A stretch of 64,000 nt of DNA, from contig JANSYR010000001.1 in NCBI GenBank assembly GCA_024742285.1, forward strand, positions 62,001 to 126,000, in the 5' to 3' direction. A model generated the notes under the pieces. That model ran no database searches. It saw only the letters and a program-made list of their open reading frames with translations, and was not told the DNA's origin. Positions 8,994 through 18,404 of this stretch are shown here, piece after piece. How positions within the stretch are numbered: the first letter of the stretch is position 1; each line of letters starts with the position of its first letter. The DNA is from a bacterium. GTDB lineage: Bacteria > Myxococcota_A > UBA9160 > UBA4427. The position numbers were made by a program, and so were the translations under genes.

Positions 8994-9911
8994 CTAGCCC
9001 TGGAGCGCGTCCGGGTGACGCTTCTCGAGGGCGCTCCGGACGCCGTCCTTCCAGTCGACCTTGCAGGGTCCGCCGAGCGCCTTCCGCCGCGTGTTGTCGA
9101 GGACCTTCATCCCCCAGGACGCGTCCGGTCCGGTCTCCATCTTCATCGTGAGCCCCGTCAGACTCTCGACGTAGGCGATGATCTCCTCGACGGCGACGAC
9201 CTGATCGCCGCCGAGATTCACGATCGGCGCCGGCACGTCCGCCTTCAGGATCAGGTTCTGGACCTGCTCGGCGATGTCGTCCTCGTGGATCGGCGAGCAG
9301 TAGCTGTCCCCGCCCTCCGCCCGGGTGTACGTCATCCCGTTCTTCATGAACTCGTAGATGATCATCGGCACGCCGCCGTGCCCCCGCGATCCATACGCCA
9401 CGTCGAGCCGCGTGATGATCGTCTTGAGGTTCAGGGCGCGAGCCTGGAACCGGACGACCGCCTCGCTCGCGAGCTTGCTCATCGCGTAGTGCGGCGAGTA
9501 GCTCGCGTAGCCGCCGAGCTCGTTGTCTTCGGTGATCGGCTCGCTGGAGCTCGCCGGAACCCGGTAGACCGACGAGGACGACATGTGCAGGAATGCCTTC
9601 ACGTCCTTGTACCGCTGCATGAGGAAGCCCGAGCCCTCGGCGTTCTGGGCCATCCCGATCTCCGGCGTCTTGGGATCGACGTTCGCGCCGCAGTGGATCA
9701 CGTAGTCGACGTCCGGCAGCCCCGCGAGGTCCGACTCGCCCATCGAGAAGAAGGCGGTCTTCACGCCGAGCGCTTCCAGCTCGTCCTTCGCCTGGGCATC
9801 CGAGAAGCGGGCGGCGGCCCAGACTTCGTTGTTCTCTGAGAGCTTCTCGGTCAGGGGGCGGGCGACCTGGCCGGTCGCTCCCGTGACGAGGATCCGCTGT
9901 CCGTCGAGCAT
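8994..9911 (-). CDS. NAD-dependent epimerase/dehydratase (extended SDR)
   Basis: Protein of 305 residues starting MLDGQRILVTGATGQVA, with the TGATGQVA nucleotide-binding loop, a later serine run (MSSSSVY) and the catalytic YAMSK. Its length and the VNLGGDQ segment match atypical or extended SDRs of the epimerase/dehydratase group. The start at 9911 has AAAGGAG about 9 bases upstream; the longer open frame upstream is antisense to the CoA-transferase leader. Substrate unknown. It is divergent from a CaiB-type gene with only 56 bases between the starts. Confidence 0.88.
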   Translation of the reverse strand: MLDGQRILVTGATGQVARPLTEKLSENNEVWAAARFSDAQAKDELEALGVKTAFFSMGESDLAGLPDVDYVIHCGANVDPKTPEIGMAQNAEGSGFLMQRYKDVKAFLHMSSSSVYRVPASSSEPITEDNELGGYASYSPHYAMSKLASEAVVRFQARALNLKTIITRLDVAYGSRGHGGVPMIIYEFMKNGMTYTRAEGGDSYCSPIHEDDIAEQVQNLILKADVPAPIVNLGGDQVVAVEEIIAYVESLTGLTMKMETGPDASWGMKVLDNTRRKALGGPCKVDWKDGVRSALEKRHPDALQG

Positions 9912-9952
9912 GGTGGGGGACTCCTTTCGATTCCGACGAAGCCTACCCGACG

Positions 9953-9958
9953 TATACT
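9953..9958 (+). promoter_or_regulatory. -10 element TATACT just before the start codon
   Basis: TATACT ends 9 bases before the ATG at 9968, and no Shine-Dalgarno sequence lies between. A transcript starting 6-7 bases after this hexamer would have almost no leader. Read as a candidate promoter for a leaderless mRNA. Confidence 0.4.
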
Positions 9959-9967
9959 CGAGCGCCC

Positions 9968-11146
9968 ATGGCGCCCGCCGACCCGCTCCCCCTCGCCGAC
10001 CTCCTCGTCCTCGACCTGACGATCGCACGCGCCGGCCCGACCGCCGTCCGCCAGCTCGCCGATTGGGGAGCGGACGTCGTCTTGATCGAACCGCCCGCAC
10101 CGGAGGACACGAGCGCCGGGCGCCACGGCCCCGACTTCCTGAACCTCAACCGCAACAAGCGGAGTCTCTCCCTCGATCTCAAGCGCGAAGCGGGTCGCGC
10201 CCTCCTCCACCGGCTCGTCGCACGGGCGGACGTGCTGGTCGAGAACATGCGACCGAACGTGAAGGAGAAGCTCGGGTTCGACTGGGAGACGGTCTCCGCG
10301 ATCAACCCGCGACTCGTGATGGGCTCGATCTCGGGCTTCGGTCAGGACGGCCCGTACGCCGAACGCGGCGGCGTCGACCAGATCGCCCAGGGCCTCGGCG
10401 GGCTGATGAGCGTGACGGGGCTGCCCGGACAGGGACCCGTGCGCGCAGGCGTCGCGATCTCCGACGTGACGGCGGGTCTCCAGCTCGCCGTCGGGATCCT
10501 GGTGGCGCTCCACGAGCGCGAACGAACGGGACGTGGACGCTACGTCCACACATCGCTGCTCGAGTCGATGATCGGGATGATGGACTTCCAGGCGGCCCGC
10601 TACACGGTCGCGAAGGACGTGCCGCCGCAGGCGGGGAACCACCATCCGACGATGGGACCGATGGGCATGTACGCCACCCGGGACGGCTACATGAACGTCG
10701 CCGCGCCCTGGGGTCGACTCTGGTCGGCGCTCTGCGACGTGATCGGACGCCCGGAGCTCGCCTCGGATCCCCGCTTCGCGCAGGCCGCCGATCGCGCCCG
10801 CAACCGCGACGCGCTCAACGAGGAGATCGATCGCGCGCTCGCGACGAAGACCACCCGGGAATGGGTCGACGCCATGAATGCCGTCGGGATCCCGTCGGGA
10901 CCGGTGAACGACCTGGCGGAGACCTTCGCGGACCCACAGGTCCGCCATCTCGCCGTCGCGACCCCGGTCACGCACCCCGTCGTGGGCGAGATCGAGATCC
11001 TGCGCAACGCCACCCATCTCGAGGGGGTCTCGAGCGACATCCGGCGCCCGGCGCCCGAGCCCGGCGAGCACACGGAAGAGATCCTCCGACAGTTCGGCCT
11101 CGAGGACGCCGAGATCGCTCGCCTGCGCGAGGACGGCGTGGTCTAG
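9968..11146 (+). CDS. CaiB/BaiF family III CoA-transferase (2)
   Basis: Protein of 392 residues. GADVVLIEPP at 34-43 and LNRNKRSLSLDL near 60-71 are family signatures, and the catalytic aspartate is D166 in AISDVTAG. Most characterised relatives move CoA from succinyl-CoA or an acyl-CoA to a carboxylic acid. The gene converges with a crotonase gene 9 bases away; together they would activate and then process an acyl-CoA, but the substrate is not evident. There is no ribosome site; a TATACT hexamer sits immediately upstream. Confidence 0.9.
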   Translation: MAPADPLPLADLLVLDLTIARAGPTAVRQLADWGADVVLIEPPAPEDTSAGRHGPDFLNLNRNKRSLSLDLKREAGRALLHRLVARADVLVENMRPNVKEKLGFDWETVSAINPRLVMGSISGFGQDGPYAERGGVDQIAQGLGGLMSVTGLPGQGPVRAGVAISDVTAGLQLAVGILVALHERERTGRGRYVHTSLLESMIGMMDFQAARYTVAKDVPPQAGNHHPTMGPMGMYATRDGYMNVAAPWGRLWSALCDVIGRPELASDPRFAQAADRARNRDALNEEIDRALATKTTREWVDAMNAVGIPSGPVNDLAETFADPQVRHLAVATPVTHPVVGEIEILRNATHLEGVSSDIRRPAPEPGEHTEEILRQFGLEDAEIARLREDGVV

Positions 11147-11155
11147 CGCGAACGT

Positions 11156-12040
11156 CTAGCCCTTCTTCGGTCGCTCGCCGTAGTCGGCATGCGGCGCGTC
11201 ACGCTCCTTGATCACCTGTCGGAAGCCCTTCTCCTCGAAGCTCTCGACCCAGCGGTAGGCCTCTTCCGTGTGGCGGGTCACGCCGTCGAAGAAGGTCCCG
11301 AGGAGCTGGCTCGTCCGGAGACCCATGTTCTCGAAGGCCTGATTGACGAGCAGCTTGTTCAGGGCGAGCTGGTTCGCCGGGATGTGCTCGAGCCGCCGCG
11401 CGTGCGCCTCGATCCGCTCCTCGATCTCGTCCCGCGGACAGACGTGGGAGACGAGCCCGATCCGGAGCGCGGTCGCCGCGTCGATCGCATCGCCGGAGAG
11501 CAGGAACTGCTTCGCGTGTTCGAGGCCCAGGCGATAGACCCACATCATCGTCGTGGGCGTGCCGTAGATCCGGGACGGCGCGTATCCGATGTGGGCGTCG
11601 TCGGCCATGTAGAGGAGGTCGCAACACAGGATCAGGTCGGTCGCGCCGCCGATCGCCCAGCCGTGAATCTGCCCGAGCACCGGCTTCGGCGACTCCCAGA
11701 TCTTCATGAAGCGCCGGACGTTGTTTCCCATGAACTGGTAGTCGCGGACGGGATCCCAGGCCCCCGCCCGGCGTTCCGGCCCCGGCGCATCGAAGGGACT
11801 CGACCAGCCGTCCTCGATGTCCGCCCCTTCGCCCGGGTTCAGGTCGTAGCCCCCGGTCAGCGTCGGCCCCGCTCCGCGCAGTACGATCGAGCGAACGGGC
11901 TTCGACGCGTTCGCGCGATCGATCCCGTCCGCGACGCCCTGGATGATCCCTTCGGTCAGGGTGTTCATCTTCTCGGGCCGGTTCAGGGTCACGATCGCGA
12001 CGCTCCCCTTCTCCTCGTAGAGCACGACGGGCTCACTCAT
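11156..12040 (-). CDS. Enoyl-CoA hydratase/isomerase superfamily protein with altered active site
   Basis: Crotonase-fold protein of 294 residues. VAIVTLNRPEKMN at 14-26 and an oxyanion-hole glycine in IHGWAIGGATD mark the family. At the two positions where classic hydratases have catalytic glutamates (GGGCE and QPE in rat mitochondrial ECH) this protein has D135 and S156, so simple 2-enoyl-CoA hydration is doubtful and another crotonase reaction (hydrolysis, isomerisation, C-C cleavage) is possible. An insertion around residues 66-100 is also unusual. The start follows GGAGGAG. It is divergent from TauD 2. Confidence 0.85.
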   Translation of the reverse strand: MSEPVVLYEEKGSVAIVTLNRPEKMNTLTEGIIQGVADGIDRANASKPVRSIVLRGAGPTLTGGYDLNPGEGADIEDGWSSPFDAPGPERRAGAWDPVRDYQFMGNNVRRFMKIWESPKPVLGQIHGWAIGGATDLILCCDLLYMADDAHIGYAPSRIYGTPTTMMWVYRLGLEHAKQFLLSGDAIDAATALRIGLVSHVCPRDEIEERIEAHARRLEHIPANQLALNKLLVNQAFENMGLRTSQLLGTFFDGVTRHTEEAYRWVESFEEKGFRQVIKERDAPHADYGERPKKG

Positions 12041-12079
12041 GGCGGTCTCCTCCGGTGGGTTGGCACGGTCGAGCCAGTG

Positions 12080-12085
12080 TAGACT
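12080..12085 (+). promoter_or_regulatory. -10 element TAGACT just before the start codon
   Basis: TAGACT ends 6 bases before the ATG at 12092, with no Shine-Dalgarno sequence between. Transcription starting at the usual distance would begin at or next to the start codon, so a leaderless message is likely. Confidence 0.4.
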
Positions 12086-12091
12086 CGGGCC

Positions 12092-12946
12092 ATGGACTCG
12101 TCGTCGAACCTACGTCCACTCCCCGAAGCCTTCGGGGTCGAGATCCTCGGCGCGAAGGCCGACCGCCTCGTCGAGCCCGACGCGGCGAAGGTCTGGCACG
12201 ACGCCCTGGCCGAGCAACAGCTCCTCGTCTTCCGGGATCTCTCGCTCTCCGCCGACCAGCAGGTCGCGCTGGCCGCGACCCTGGGCGAGCCGCTCGTCGA
12301 GAACCCTTCCGGCCGGCTCTACCAGTTCGTCTCGAACACCCGCGAAGACGGCATCCTCGGAGACGAGCGCTTCGCCCACCACTCCGATCACGCGTTCATG
12401 GACGAGCCCATCGACGTGATCTCCCTCTACGGACTCGAGGTCCCGGAAGCCGGCTCGTCGACTCGCTTCGTGAACACGATCACCGCGGCGCGCGCGCTTC
12501 CCGACGCGCTCCGTTCACGAGTGGAGGGGCGACGCGCGCGACACACGATCGATCCGGACGGACGCCACGAAGACGTCGCGGTTCGCGGTCCTCGACGGCC
12601 CGACGACGCGATCGGCGCCTGGCATCCGATCCTCTGGCAGGGCTCCCGCAGCCCCGACCCGGCCCTCTACGTGAGCGAACAACAGACCGATCTCGTCGAG
12701 GGGCTCGAGGAGCCGGAGAGCGCCGCCTTGATCGAGGCGCTCTTCGAGCACCTCTATCGCGGCCCGTTCACCTACGTCCACGCCTGGCGGGAGGGCGACC
12801 TCGTCGTCTGGGACAACCGCGCGCTCCAGCACGCGCGGGACGCGGTCCCCGTCGGCACGAGTCGGAACCTCCGCAGGGTCTCCGTCGGCGGGACGTCGGT
12901 GTTCGAGTACTTCCGGAACGTCGTCGGATGGACCGGCGACGAATGA
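12092..12946 (+). CDS. TauD/TfdA-family Fe(II)/2-oxoglutarate dioxygenase (2 of 2)
   Basis: Protein of 284 residues. The iron facial triad is H97-x-D99 in AHHSDHAF and H247 in RALQHARD; a C-terminal arginine region (SRNLRRVS) would bind 2-oxoglutarate. It shares overall layout with the TauD gene at 8.1 kb (DVISLYG, WDNxxxQHAR) but is clearly diverged, so this is not a recent duplication. Substrate unknown. It is divergent from the crotonase gene and converges with an aldehyde dehydrogenase gene 13 bases away. Confidence 0.9.
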   Translation: MDSSSNLRPLPEAFGVEILGAKADRLVEPDAAKVWHDALAEQQLLVFRDLSLSADQQVALAATLGEPLVENPSGRLYQFVSNTREDGILGDERFAHHSDHAFMDEPIDVISLYGLEVPEAGSSTRFVNTITAARALPDALRSRVEGRRARHTIDPDGRHEDVAVRGPRRPDDAIGAWHPILWQGSRSPDPALYVSEQQTDLVEGLEEPESAALIEALFEHLYRGPFTYVHAWREGDLVVWDNRALQHARDAVPVGTSRNLRRVSVGGTSVFEYFRNVVGWTGDE

Positions 12947-12959
12947 GCCCCGCGGCGCG

Positions 12960-14453
12960 CTAGGCGAGGTCGATCCAGGCCGTCTTCGTCTGCTGATAGC
13001 CGCGAAGACTCTCGAGCCCGGAATCGCGCCCGTAGCCCGAGTCCTTGAAGCCGCCGAAGGGCGCCGCCCAGTGGATCCGCCGGTAGGTATTCACCCAGAC
13101 GGCGCCCGCCTGCACGTCGCGCACGAAGCGGTGCGCGCGCTTCAGGTCGCGCGTCCACACGCCGCAGGCGAGGCCGTAGTCCGTATCGTTCGCGATCGCG
13201 AGGGCCTCGTCGTCGTCCTCGAAGGGGATCGCGCACGTGACAGGACCGAAGATCTCCTCTCGACAGACGCGCATGTCGTTCGTCGCGCCCCGGAACAGGG
13301 TCGGCGAGACGAAATAGCCGCCTTCCAGCTCGGAGGCGTCGTCGCGCCCCTCGAAGTTCTCGGGTCCGAAGCGGCCCCCGAAAGCGAGCTCCGCGCCCTC
13401 CTTCTGGCCGAGCTCGATGTACGACTTCACCTTCTCGTACTGTCGGTCGAAGGCGATCGGGCCCATCGCGGTGGCGTGATCGAGGGCGTTGCCGAGTCGC
13501 ACGTTCTCGGCGACGTGGGCCTCGATCCGGTCGATCAGCTCGTCGTAGATCGAGGCGTGGATCAGCAGCCGCGAGCCGGCGACGCAGGTCTGGCCGGCCC
13601 CGCCCGTGAACACCGAGTTCGTGCTCGCGCCCGGGACCGCGATCTCGAGATCCGCGTCCGCGAAGACGATGTTCGGCGACTTGCCGCCGAGCTCGAAGGC
13701 CAGCTGCTTGAGCGTCGGCGCGGCGCGCTCGCTGATCACGCGGGCAGTCTCCGTCGAGCCGGTCATCGCGATCTTGCGCACGTCCGGGTGGCGCACGAGG
13801 GCATCACCCACGACCTCCCCGCGCCCGGACACGACGTTCACGACGCCGGGCGGAAAGCCTGCCGCGTCGAAGCAGTCGGCGATCGTGAGGATCGAAGCGG
13901 CAGCCTGCTCCGCCGGCTTCAGCACGACCGTGTTCCCGGCGGCGAGGGCGGCGCCGACCTTCGCGGCGAGGATCGCGAGGGGGGAGTTCCAGGGGACGAT
14001 GATCCCGACGACGCCGAGCGGCTCGTGGCGGACGAAGTTGTGGGAGAGCGGGCTGATCTCGACGGTCGAGCCGTGGATCTTGTCCGCCTGGCCGCCCCAG
14101 TAGTTCATCATCTCGACGACCGAGGGCAGGTCGCCCGGGATCGCCTCGCGAATCGGCTTGCCGTTGTCGCGACACTCGATCGTCGCGAGCTCTTCCGCGT
14201 GCTTCGCGATCTCCACGGCGGCCGCGCGAAGGAGCGCCGCTCGCTGCATCGCGGCCATGTCGTGCCACGGGCCTCCGAAGGCCGCCTTCGCCGCGGCGAC
14301 CGCCGCGTCGACGTCGCTCGCGTCCCCGTCCGGAATCTCGATCCAGGGTTTGCCGACGGACGGATCGACGCTCGCCAGGTACGCGCCGCCAGCGGGGGCG
14401 ACGCGCGTCCCCGCGATCCAGTGGTCGATCCGATCGCCCGAGAGCAGCGTCAT
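12960..14453 (-). CDS. NAD(P)+-dependent aldehyde dehydrogenase
   Basis: Protein of 497 residues, the standard length. The active-site cysteine is C290 in GGAGQTC, the general base is E254 in FELGGKSPN and the oxyanion asparagine is N156 in PWNSP. It oxidises an aldehyde to the acid; the substrate is not determined by these motifs. The start at 14453 is preceded by AAGGAGG. It follows an amidohydrolase gene on the same strand with 29 bases between, so the two are likely cotranscribed. Confidence 0.93.
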   Translation of the reverse strand: MTLLSGDRIDHWIAGTRVAPAGGAYLASVDPSVGKPWIEIPDGDASDVDAAVAAAKAAFGGPWHDMAAMQRAALLRAAAVEIAKHAEELATIECRDNGKPIREAIPGDLPSVVEMMNYWGGQADKIHGSTVEISPLSHNFVRHEPLGVVGIIVPWNSPLAILAAKVGAALAAGNTVVLKPAEQAAASILTIADCFDAAGFPPGVVNVVSGRGEVVGDALVRHPDVRKIAMTGSTETARVISERAAPTLKQLAFELGGKSPNIVFADADLEIAVPGASTNSVFTGGAGQTCVAGSRLLIHASIYDELIDRIEAHVAENVRLGNALDHATAMGPIAFDRQYEKVKSYIELGQKEGAELAFGGRFGPENFEGRDDASELEGGYFVSPTLFRGATNDMRVCREEIFGPVTCAIPFEDDDEALAIANDTDYGLACGVWTRDLKRAHRFVRDVQAGAVWVNTYRRIHWAAPFGGFKDSGYGRDSGLESLRGYQQTKTAWIDLA

Positions 14454-14482
14454 CTCCCTGTCCTCCTTCCGCCCGTGCTCGC

Positions 14483-15607
14483 TCAGATCTCGAAGCCGTA
14501 GACCCGCGCCGCGTTGCCCGCCAGGACCGCGTGCTTGTCTTCTTCGGTCAGACCTCGCGTGAGCTTCGTGATGTGCTCCTTCGAGTCCGGCCAGAGCGTC
14601 ACGCTGTGCGGATAGTCGGTCGAGTACATCGTCGACCGGGCGAGCCCCGGGGAGCCGCCGCGGATCAGGTCGTAACCCACGTGATCGTCGAGGCTCGTCG
14701 TGAAGACGTTCTCGCCGACGAAGCTCGAGGGCGCGCAGTCGATCGTCGCCGGCGCCCACGCCTTCTGGGTCTCCCACTCCTGGTCCATCGTCTGGAGCCA
14801 GAACGGAATCCATCCGAAGTTCACCTCTGCGGCGACGACCTTGAGCGTCGGATGCCGCTGGAAGATCCCCGCGAAGATCATGTACGTGAGGGGACGGACC
14901 GCACAGAAGAAGCGGCTCGCGATTCCCGGCACGCTCACGTTCTGCTCGACGAGCTCGTCCCAGTCCTGGTCCGGCGGCGCACCGCCGAAGGTCCGGTGGA
15001 ACGAGAGCGGGATCCCGGCCTCGGCCGCGGCCTTCCACAGGGGCTCGTAGTAGCCGTCGTTGTAGGGGCGCTTCGGCATCCCGGGCAGGAAGCCCGCGCG
15101 CGATCCCTTGGCGACGCAGCGTTCGAGCTCGGCGATCGCGACGTCCATTCCATCGTCGACGGGCAGGAGACTGAAGCCGACGATCCGCTTCGGGTCCGCC
15201 GCGACGAACTCCTCCTGCATCCAGTCGTTGTAGGAGCGCATGCAGGCGATCCCCAGCTCCCGGTCCTCGGTCATGTAGGTGAAGATCGCCTGGTTCGGGT
15301 AGACCACGACGCCCCCGGTCACGCCGTCGAGCTCCATGTCGGCGAGATGGGCGGTGCCGTCGTAATTGCCCTTCAGGATCTCGTCCCAGGAGAGACCGTC
15401 GAGCTTGTAGTCGTCCTTCGAGCGACCGGCCATCGCCTCGATCCCGAAGGTGCGCTTCGGCGGCCCCCCGTCGAAGCTCCACCCGTGCCCTCCATCGGCG
15501 CCGGGCAGCATCTTCGGTGCGCGATCGCGCATCGAGGCCGGCACGCGGTCGAAGACGTGCGGCGGCTCGTTCACGTGGTTGTCGGCGGAGATGACGATCT
15601 GGCTCAT
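14483..15607 (-). CDS. Amidohydrolase_2-type metal-dependent hydrolase/decarboxylase
   Basis: Protein of 374 residues. It opens with the metal-site strand ISADNHVNEPP, has a histidine in SFHRTFGG and ends with the catalytic aspartate motif STDYPHSVTLWPDS followed by a NAARVYG helix, all typical of the ACMSD-related amidohydrolase_2 group. Members decarboxylate aromatic acids or hydrolyse C-C or C-N bonds. Position before an aldehyde dehydrogenase gene fits a degradation pathway that releases an aldehyde, but this is inference. Confidence 0.88.
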   Translation of the reverse strand: MSQIVISADNHVNEPPHVFDRVPASMRDRAPKMLPGADGGHGWSFDGGPPKRTFGIEAMAGRSKDDYKLDGLSWDEILKGNYDGTAHLADMELDGVTGGVVVYPNQAIFTYMTEDRELGIACMRSYNDWMQEEFVAADPKRIVGFSLLPVDDGMDVAIAELERCVAKGSRAGFLPGMPKRPYNDGYYEPLWKAAAEAGIPLSFHRTFGGAPPDQDWDELVEQNVSVPGIASRFFCAVRPLTYMIFAGIFQRHPTLKVVAAEVNFGWIPFWLQTMDQEWETQKAWAPATIDCAPSSFVGENVFTTSLDDHVGYDLIRGGSPGLARSTMYSTDYPHSVTLWPDSKEHITKLTRGLTEEDKHAVLAGNAARVYGFEI

Positions 15608-15710
15608 CGAGGGGACCTCAGTGGCAACACGATCCTGCGACTCTAATCCGGGCGCCGAGTCGTTTCACCCTCTCGTCGAACGCCCTGTCCGATCGCCCAC
15701 CGCACGTCCT

Positions 15711-15716
15711 AGACTC
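15711..15716 (+). promoter_or_regulatory. Candidate -10 hexamer TAGACT
   Basis: TAGACT lies 21 bases before the ATG of the zinc alcohol dehydrogenase, with the AGGAGG ribosome site in between. It matches the -10-like hexamers found before other genes here. No good -35 was seen. Confidence 0.3.
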
Positions 15717-15737
15717 GACCCCTCCAGGAGGTACGCC

Positions 15738-16838
15738 ATGCGCGCAGCGGTCATGTACGAGACCCATCGCCCCCTCGTCGTCGAGGACATCGACGTCGAG
15801 AGCCCTCGGGACGGCGAGGTCCTGGTCCGGATCGCGGCCTCGGGCGTCTGCCGCTCCGACCTCCACGCCCTCGAGGGCGAGAGCCCGGTCTCGCAACCAC
15901 CGATGGTGCTCGGACACGAGGGCGCCGGCGTCGTCGAGGAGGTGGGGCCCGGCGTGAACGGACTCGCGAAGGGCGATGCCGTCGTGATCGCGCTCTACGG
16001 CCCCTGTGGCACCTGCAACGAGTGCCGCGCCGGGGACATCACCAACTGCTGGAGCGAGACGCGCACCCACAACATGTACGGGCGCATGCCCGACGGGACG
16101 ACGCGCCTGTCGAAGGACGGGACGGCGATCGCGCCGATGTGCGGCTCGGGGTCCCTCGCCGAGTACGCGGTCGTGCGGGAAGCCCAGCTCGTGAAGATCG
16201 ACCCCGGGATCCCCCTCGACCTCGCCTGCCTCGCGGGCTGTGGCGTGACGACCGGGATCGGGGCCGCGCTCAACATCGCCCGGGTCCTCCCCGGTTCGAG
16301 CGCCCTCGTGATCGGCTGCGGCGGCGTCGGCCTGAACGTGATCCAGGGAACCGCGATCGCCGGCGCCGCCCGGATCATCGCCTGCGACACCCAGCGATCG
16401 AAGCTCGACCTCGCCGCGGATCTCGGCGCGACGGACTGCCTGCTGATCGAGCCCGCCGAGGACATTCCGGAACGCGTGAAGACCCTCGTCCCTGCCGGTG
16501 TCGACTACGCCTTCGAAGTCGTCGGCCACACGCCGCTCGTGACCCAGGCCTTCGATTCGACGCGAACGGGCGGAACGACCGTCATGGTCGGCGCACCGCC
16601 GCCCGGCACGCAGGTCACGATCGACAGTCGCGTCCTCTTCTCCGACCGCAAGCTCCTCGGCTGCATGGGCGGCGGCAACATCCCCGCCCGCGACATCCCG
16701 CGCATCATGCGCCACTACCAGCAGGGCACGCTCGACCTCGAGAAGCTCGTCGAGACGCGGATCCCCCTCGCCGAGGTCAACGACGCGTTCGAGGCCCTGC
16801 GGCGCGGCGAGACCGTTCGAACCGTCGTCGAGCCCTGA
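15738..16838 (+). CDS. Zinc-dependent alcohol dehydrogenase (MDR family)
   Basis: Protein of 366 residues. Catalytic zinc ligands appear as C38 and H60/E61 (GHEGAG), and the structural zinc has all four cysteines at C90, C93, C96 and C104 (CGTCNECRAGDITNC). The cofactor loop is VIGCGGVGLNV. This class III-like arrangement matches NAD-dependent alcohol or S-adduct dehydrogenases. AGGAGG precedes the start at 15738; earlier in-frame starts have no ribosome site. The permease gene begins 11 bases after its stop, so they form an operon and the permease may import the alcohol oxidised here. Confidence 0.92.
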   Translation: MRAAVMYETHRPLVVEDIDVESPRDGEVLVRIAASGVCRSDLHALEGESPVSQPPMVLGHEGAGVVEEVGPGVNGLAKGDAVVIALYGPCGTCNECRAGDITNCWSETRTHNMYGRMPDGTTRLSKDGTAIAPMCGSGSLAEYAVVREAQLVKIDPGIPLDLACLAGCGVTTGIGAALNIARVLPGSSALVIGCGGVGLNVIQGTAIAGAARIIACDTQRSKLDLAADLGATDCLLIEPAEDIPERVKTLVPAGVDYAFEVVGHTPLVTQAFDSTRTGGTTVMVGAPPPGTQVTIDSRVLFSDRKLLGCMGGGNIPARDIPRIMRHYQQGTLDLEKLVETRIPLAEVNDAFEALRRGETVRTVVEP

Positions 16839-16849
16839 AGAGGAAGCCC

Positions 16850-18307
16850 ATGCCCGAGCGAAGCGGCGTCACGTACCGGAGCGCCGACGAGGACTACTTC
16901 GAACAGCGCGGCCTGCGGCGTTTCGCCGGCGTCTGGTCGCTCTGGGCACTCGGCGTCGGCGCCGTCATCTCGGGGGACTTCTTCGGCTGGAACTACGGCC
17001 TGCTCTCGGGAGGATTCGGCGGCCTGCTGATCGCGACGGGGATCGTCGCGGTCATGTACGTCGGACTCTGCTTCTCGATCGCCGAGCTCTCCCCGGCCCT
17101 CCCCCACACGGGCGGCGCCTACTCGTTCGGTCGGACCGCCTTCGGTCCCTGGGGCGGCTTCCTGACCGGCCTCGCCGAGAGCATCGAGTACGTCCTCACC
17201 CCCGCGGTCATCGTCGTCGGGATCGGCGGCTACGTGGGCACGATCCTCGACACGGGACTCGGCCTCGCCGTTCCCGCCCCGCTCCTCTGGGCGATCTTCT
17301 ACGCGATCTTCGTCGGCGTGAACATCGCCGGCGTGGAGCTCACCTTCCGCGTCACCGTCGCGATCACGGCCCTCGCCCTCGCGGTCCTCGCGGTGTTCTG
17401 GATCGGCGCCCTGCCCCACTTCTCGTGGGAGGCCGCCCTCGCCGTCGAACCGTCGCCGGGCCACACGCGCTGGCTGCCGAACGGCTGGCAGGGCGTGACC
17501 GCCTGCCTGCCCTTCGCCGTCTGGTTCTATCTCGCGATCGAGCAGCTGCCGCTGGCCGCCGAGGAGAGCCACGACCCGAAGCGCGACATGCCGCGGGGAC
17601 TCCTCTGGGGCCTCGCGACCCTGATCGTCGCGTCCCTGCTGACCCTCTTCCTGAACGCGGGCATCGCCCCGGGCGCCGCCGTCGTCGGCGCCTCGGAAGA
17701 GCCGCTCTTCCTCGCCTTCCGCACGATCTTCGGCCCGGGCGCAGGCGCGACGGGCCTCGCCCTGGCCGCGGTCGCTGGCCTCGTCGCGAGCTTCCACGCG
17801 ATCATCTACGCGTACGGTCGCAACATCTACTCGCTCTCGCGCGCGGGCTACTTCCCGACCTGGATGTCGCGCACGCACCCGACCCGCAAGACGCCCCACG
17901 TCGCGCTCGTGGTCGGCGCGGTCTCGGGCTACGTGGTCGCGCTGCTGATCGAATACGGTCAGGCGTTCCTGGGCGACGTCCCCGTCGGCGGGGTGCTCCT
18001 CAACATGGCCGTCTTCGGGGCGGTGATCGCGTACCTGATGCAGATGGCGGCCTACCTGAAGATCAAGGGCCTCGAGGGGCTCGAGCGTCCGTACCTCAGC
18101 CCGCTGGGGCGCGCCGGAGCGATCGTCGCCGCCGCGATCGCTGCGCTGACCCTCGTGTTCCTCTTCGTGAACGAGGATTACCGGCCGGGGATCTACGGCG
18201 TGGCGGGCTGGTACGCGCTCTCGGTCGTCTACTTCGCCGTCTACGCCCGCCATCGCATGATCCTCTCGCCGGAAGAGGAGTTCGCGGAGCAGGCGGTCGG
18301 ACGCTAG
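16850..18307 (+). CDS. Amino acid/amine permease, APC superfamily (ethanolamine permease-like)
   Basis: Integral membrane protein of 485 residues with about 12 hydrophobic helices and a short acidic N-terminus. The opening RRFAGVWSLWALGVGAVISG and the G-rich helix 1 are typical of APC carriers; the pattern around DFFGWNYGL recalls ethanolamine permeases (EutP/EAT). Substrate is therefore likely an amine or amino acid, and the adjacent alcohol dehydrogenase gene is compatible with an amino alcohol. It is translated 11 bases after that gene from AGGAAG. Confidence 0.88.
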   Translation: MPERSGVTYRSADEDYFEQRGLRRFAGVWSLWALGVGAVISGDFFGWNYGLLSGGFGGLLIATGIVAVMYVGLCFSIAELSPALPHTGGAYSFGRTAFGPWGGFLTGLAESIEYVLTPAVIVVGIGGYVGTILDTGLGLAVPAPLLWAIFYAIFVGVNIAGVELTFRVTVAITALALAVLAVFWIGALPHFSWEAALAVEPSPGHTRWLPNGWQGVTACLPFAVWFYLAIEQLPLAAEESHDPKRDMPRGLLWGLATLIVASLLTLFLNAGIAPGAAVVGASEEPLFLAFRTIFGPGAGATGLALAAVAGLVASFHAIIYAYGRNIYSLSRAGYFPTWMSRTHPTRKTPHVALVVGAVSGYVVALLIEYGQAFLGDVPVGGVLLNMAVFGAVIAYLMQMAAYLKIKGLEGLERPYLSPLGRAGAIVAAAIAALTLVFLFVNEDYRPGIYGVAGWYALSVVYFAVYARHRMILSPEEEFAEQAVGR

Positions 18308-18404
18308 GCGCGCGACGCGCTCGCGCGACACAGTGCCGTGTTCGTCACGCATGCAGCGATCCGCCTCCACTTGTCGGCCGCGCGGTCTGCGCCATCGTTT
18401 CGGG

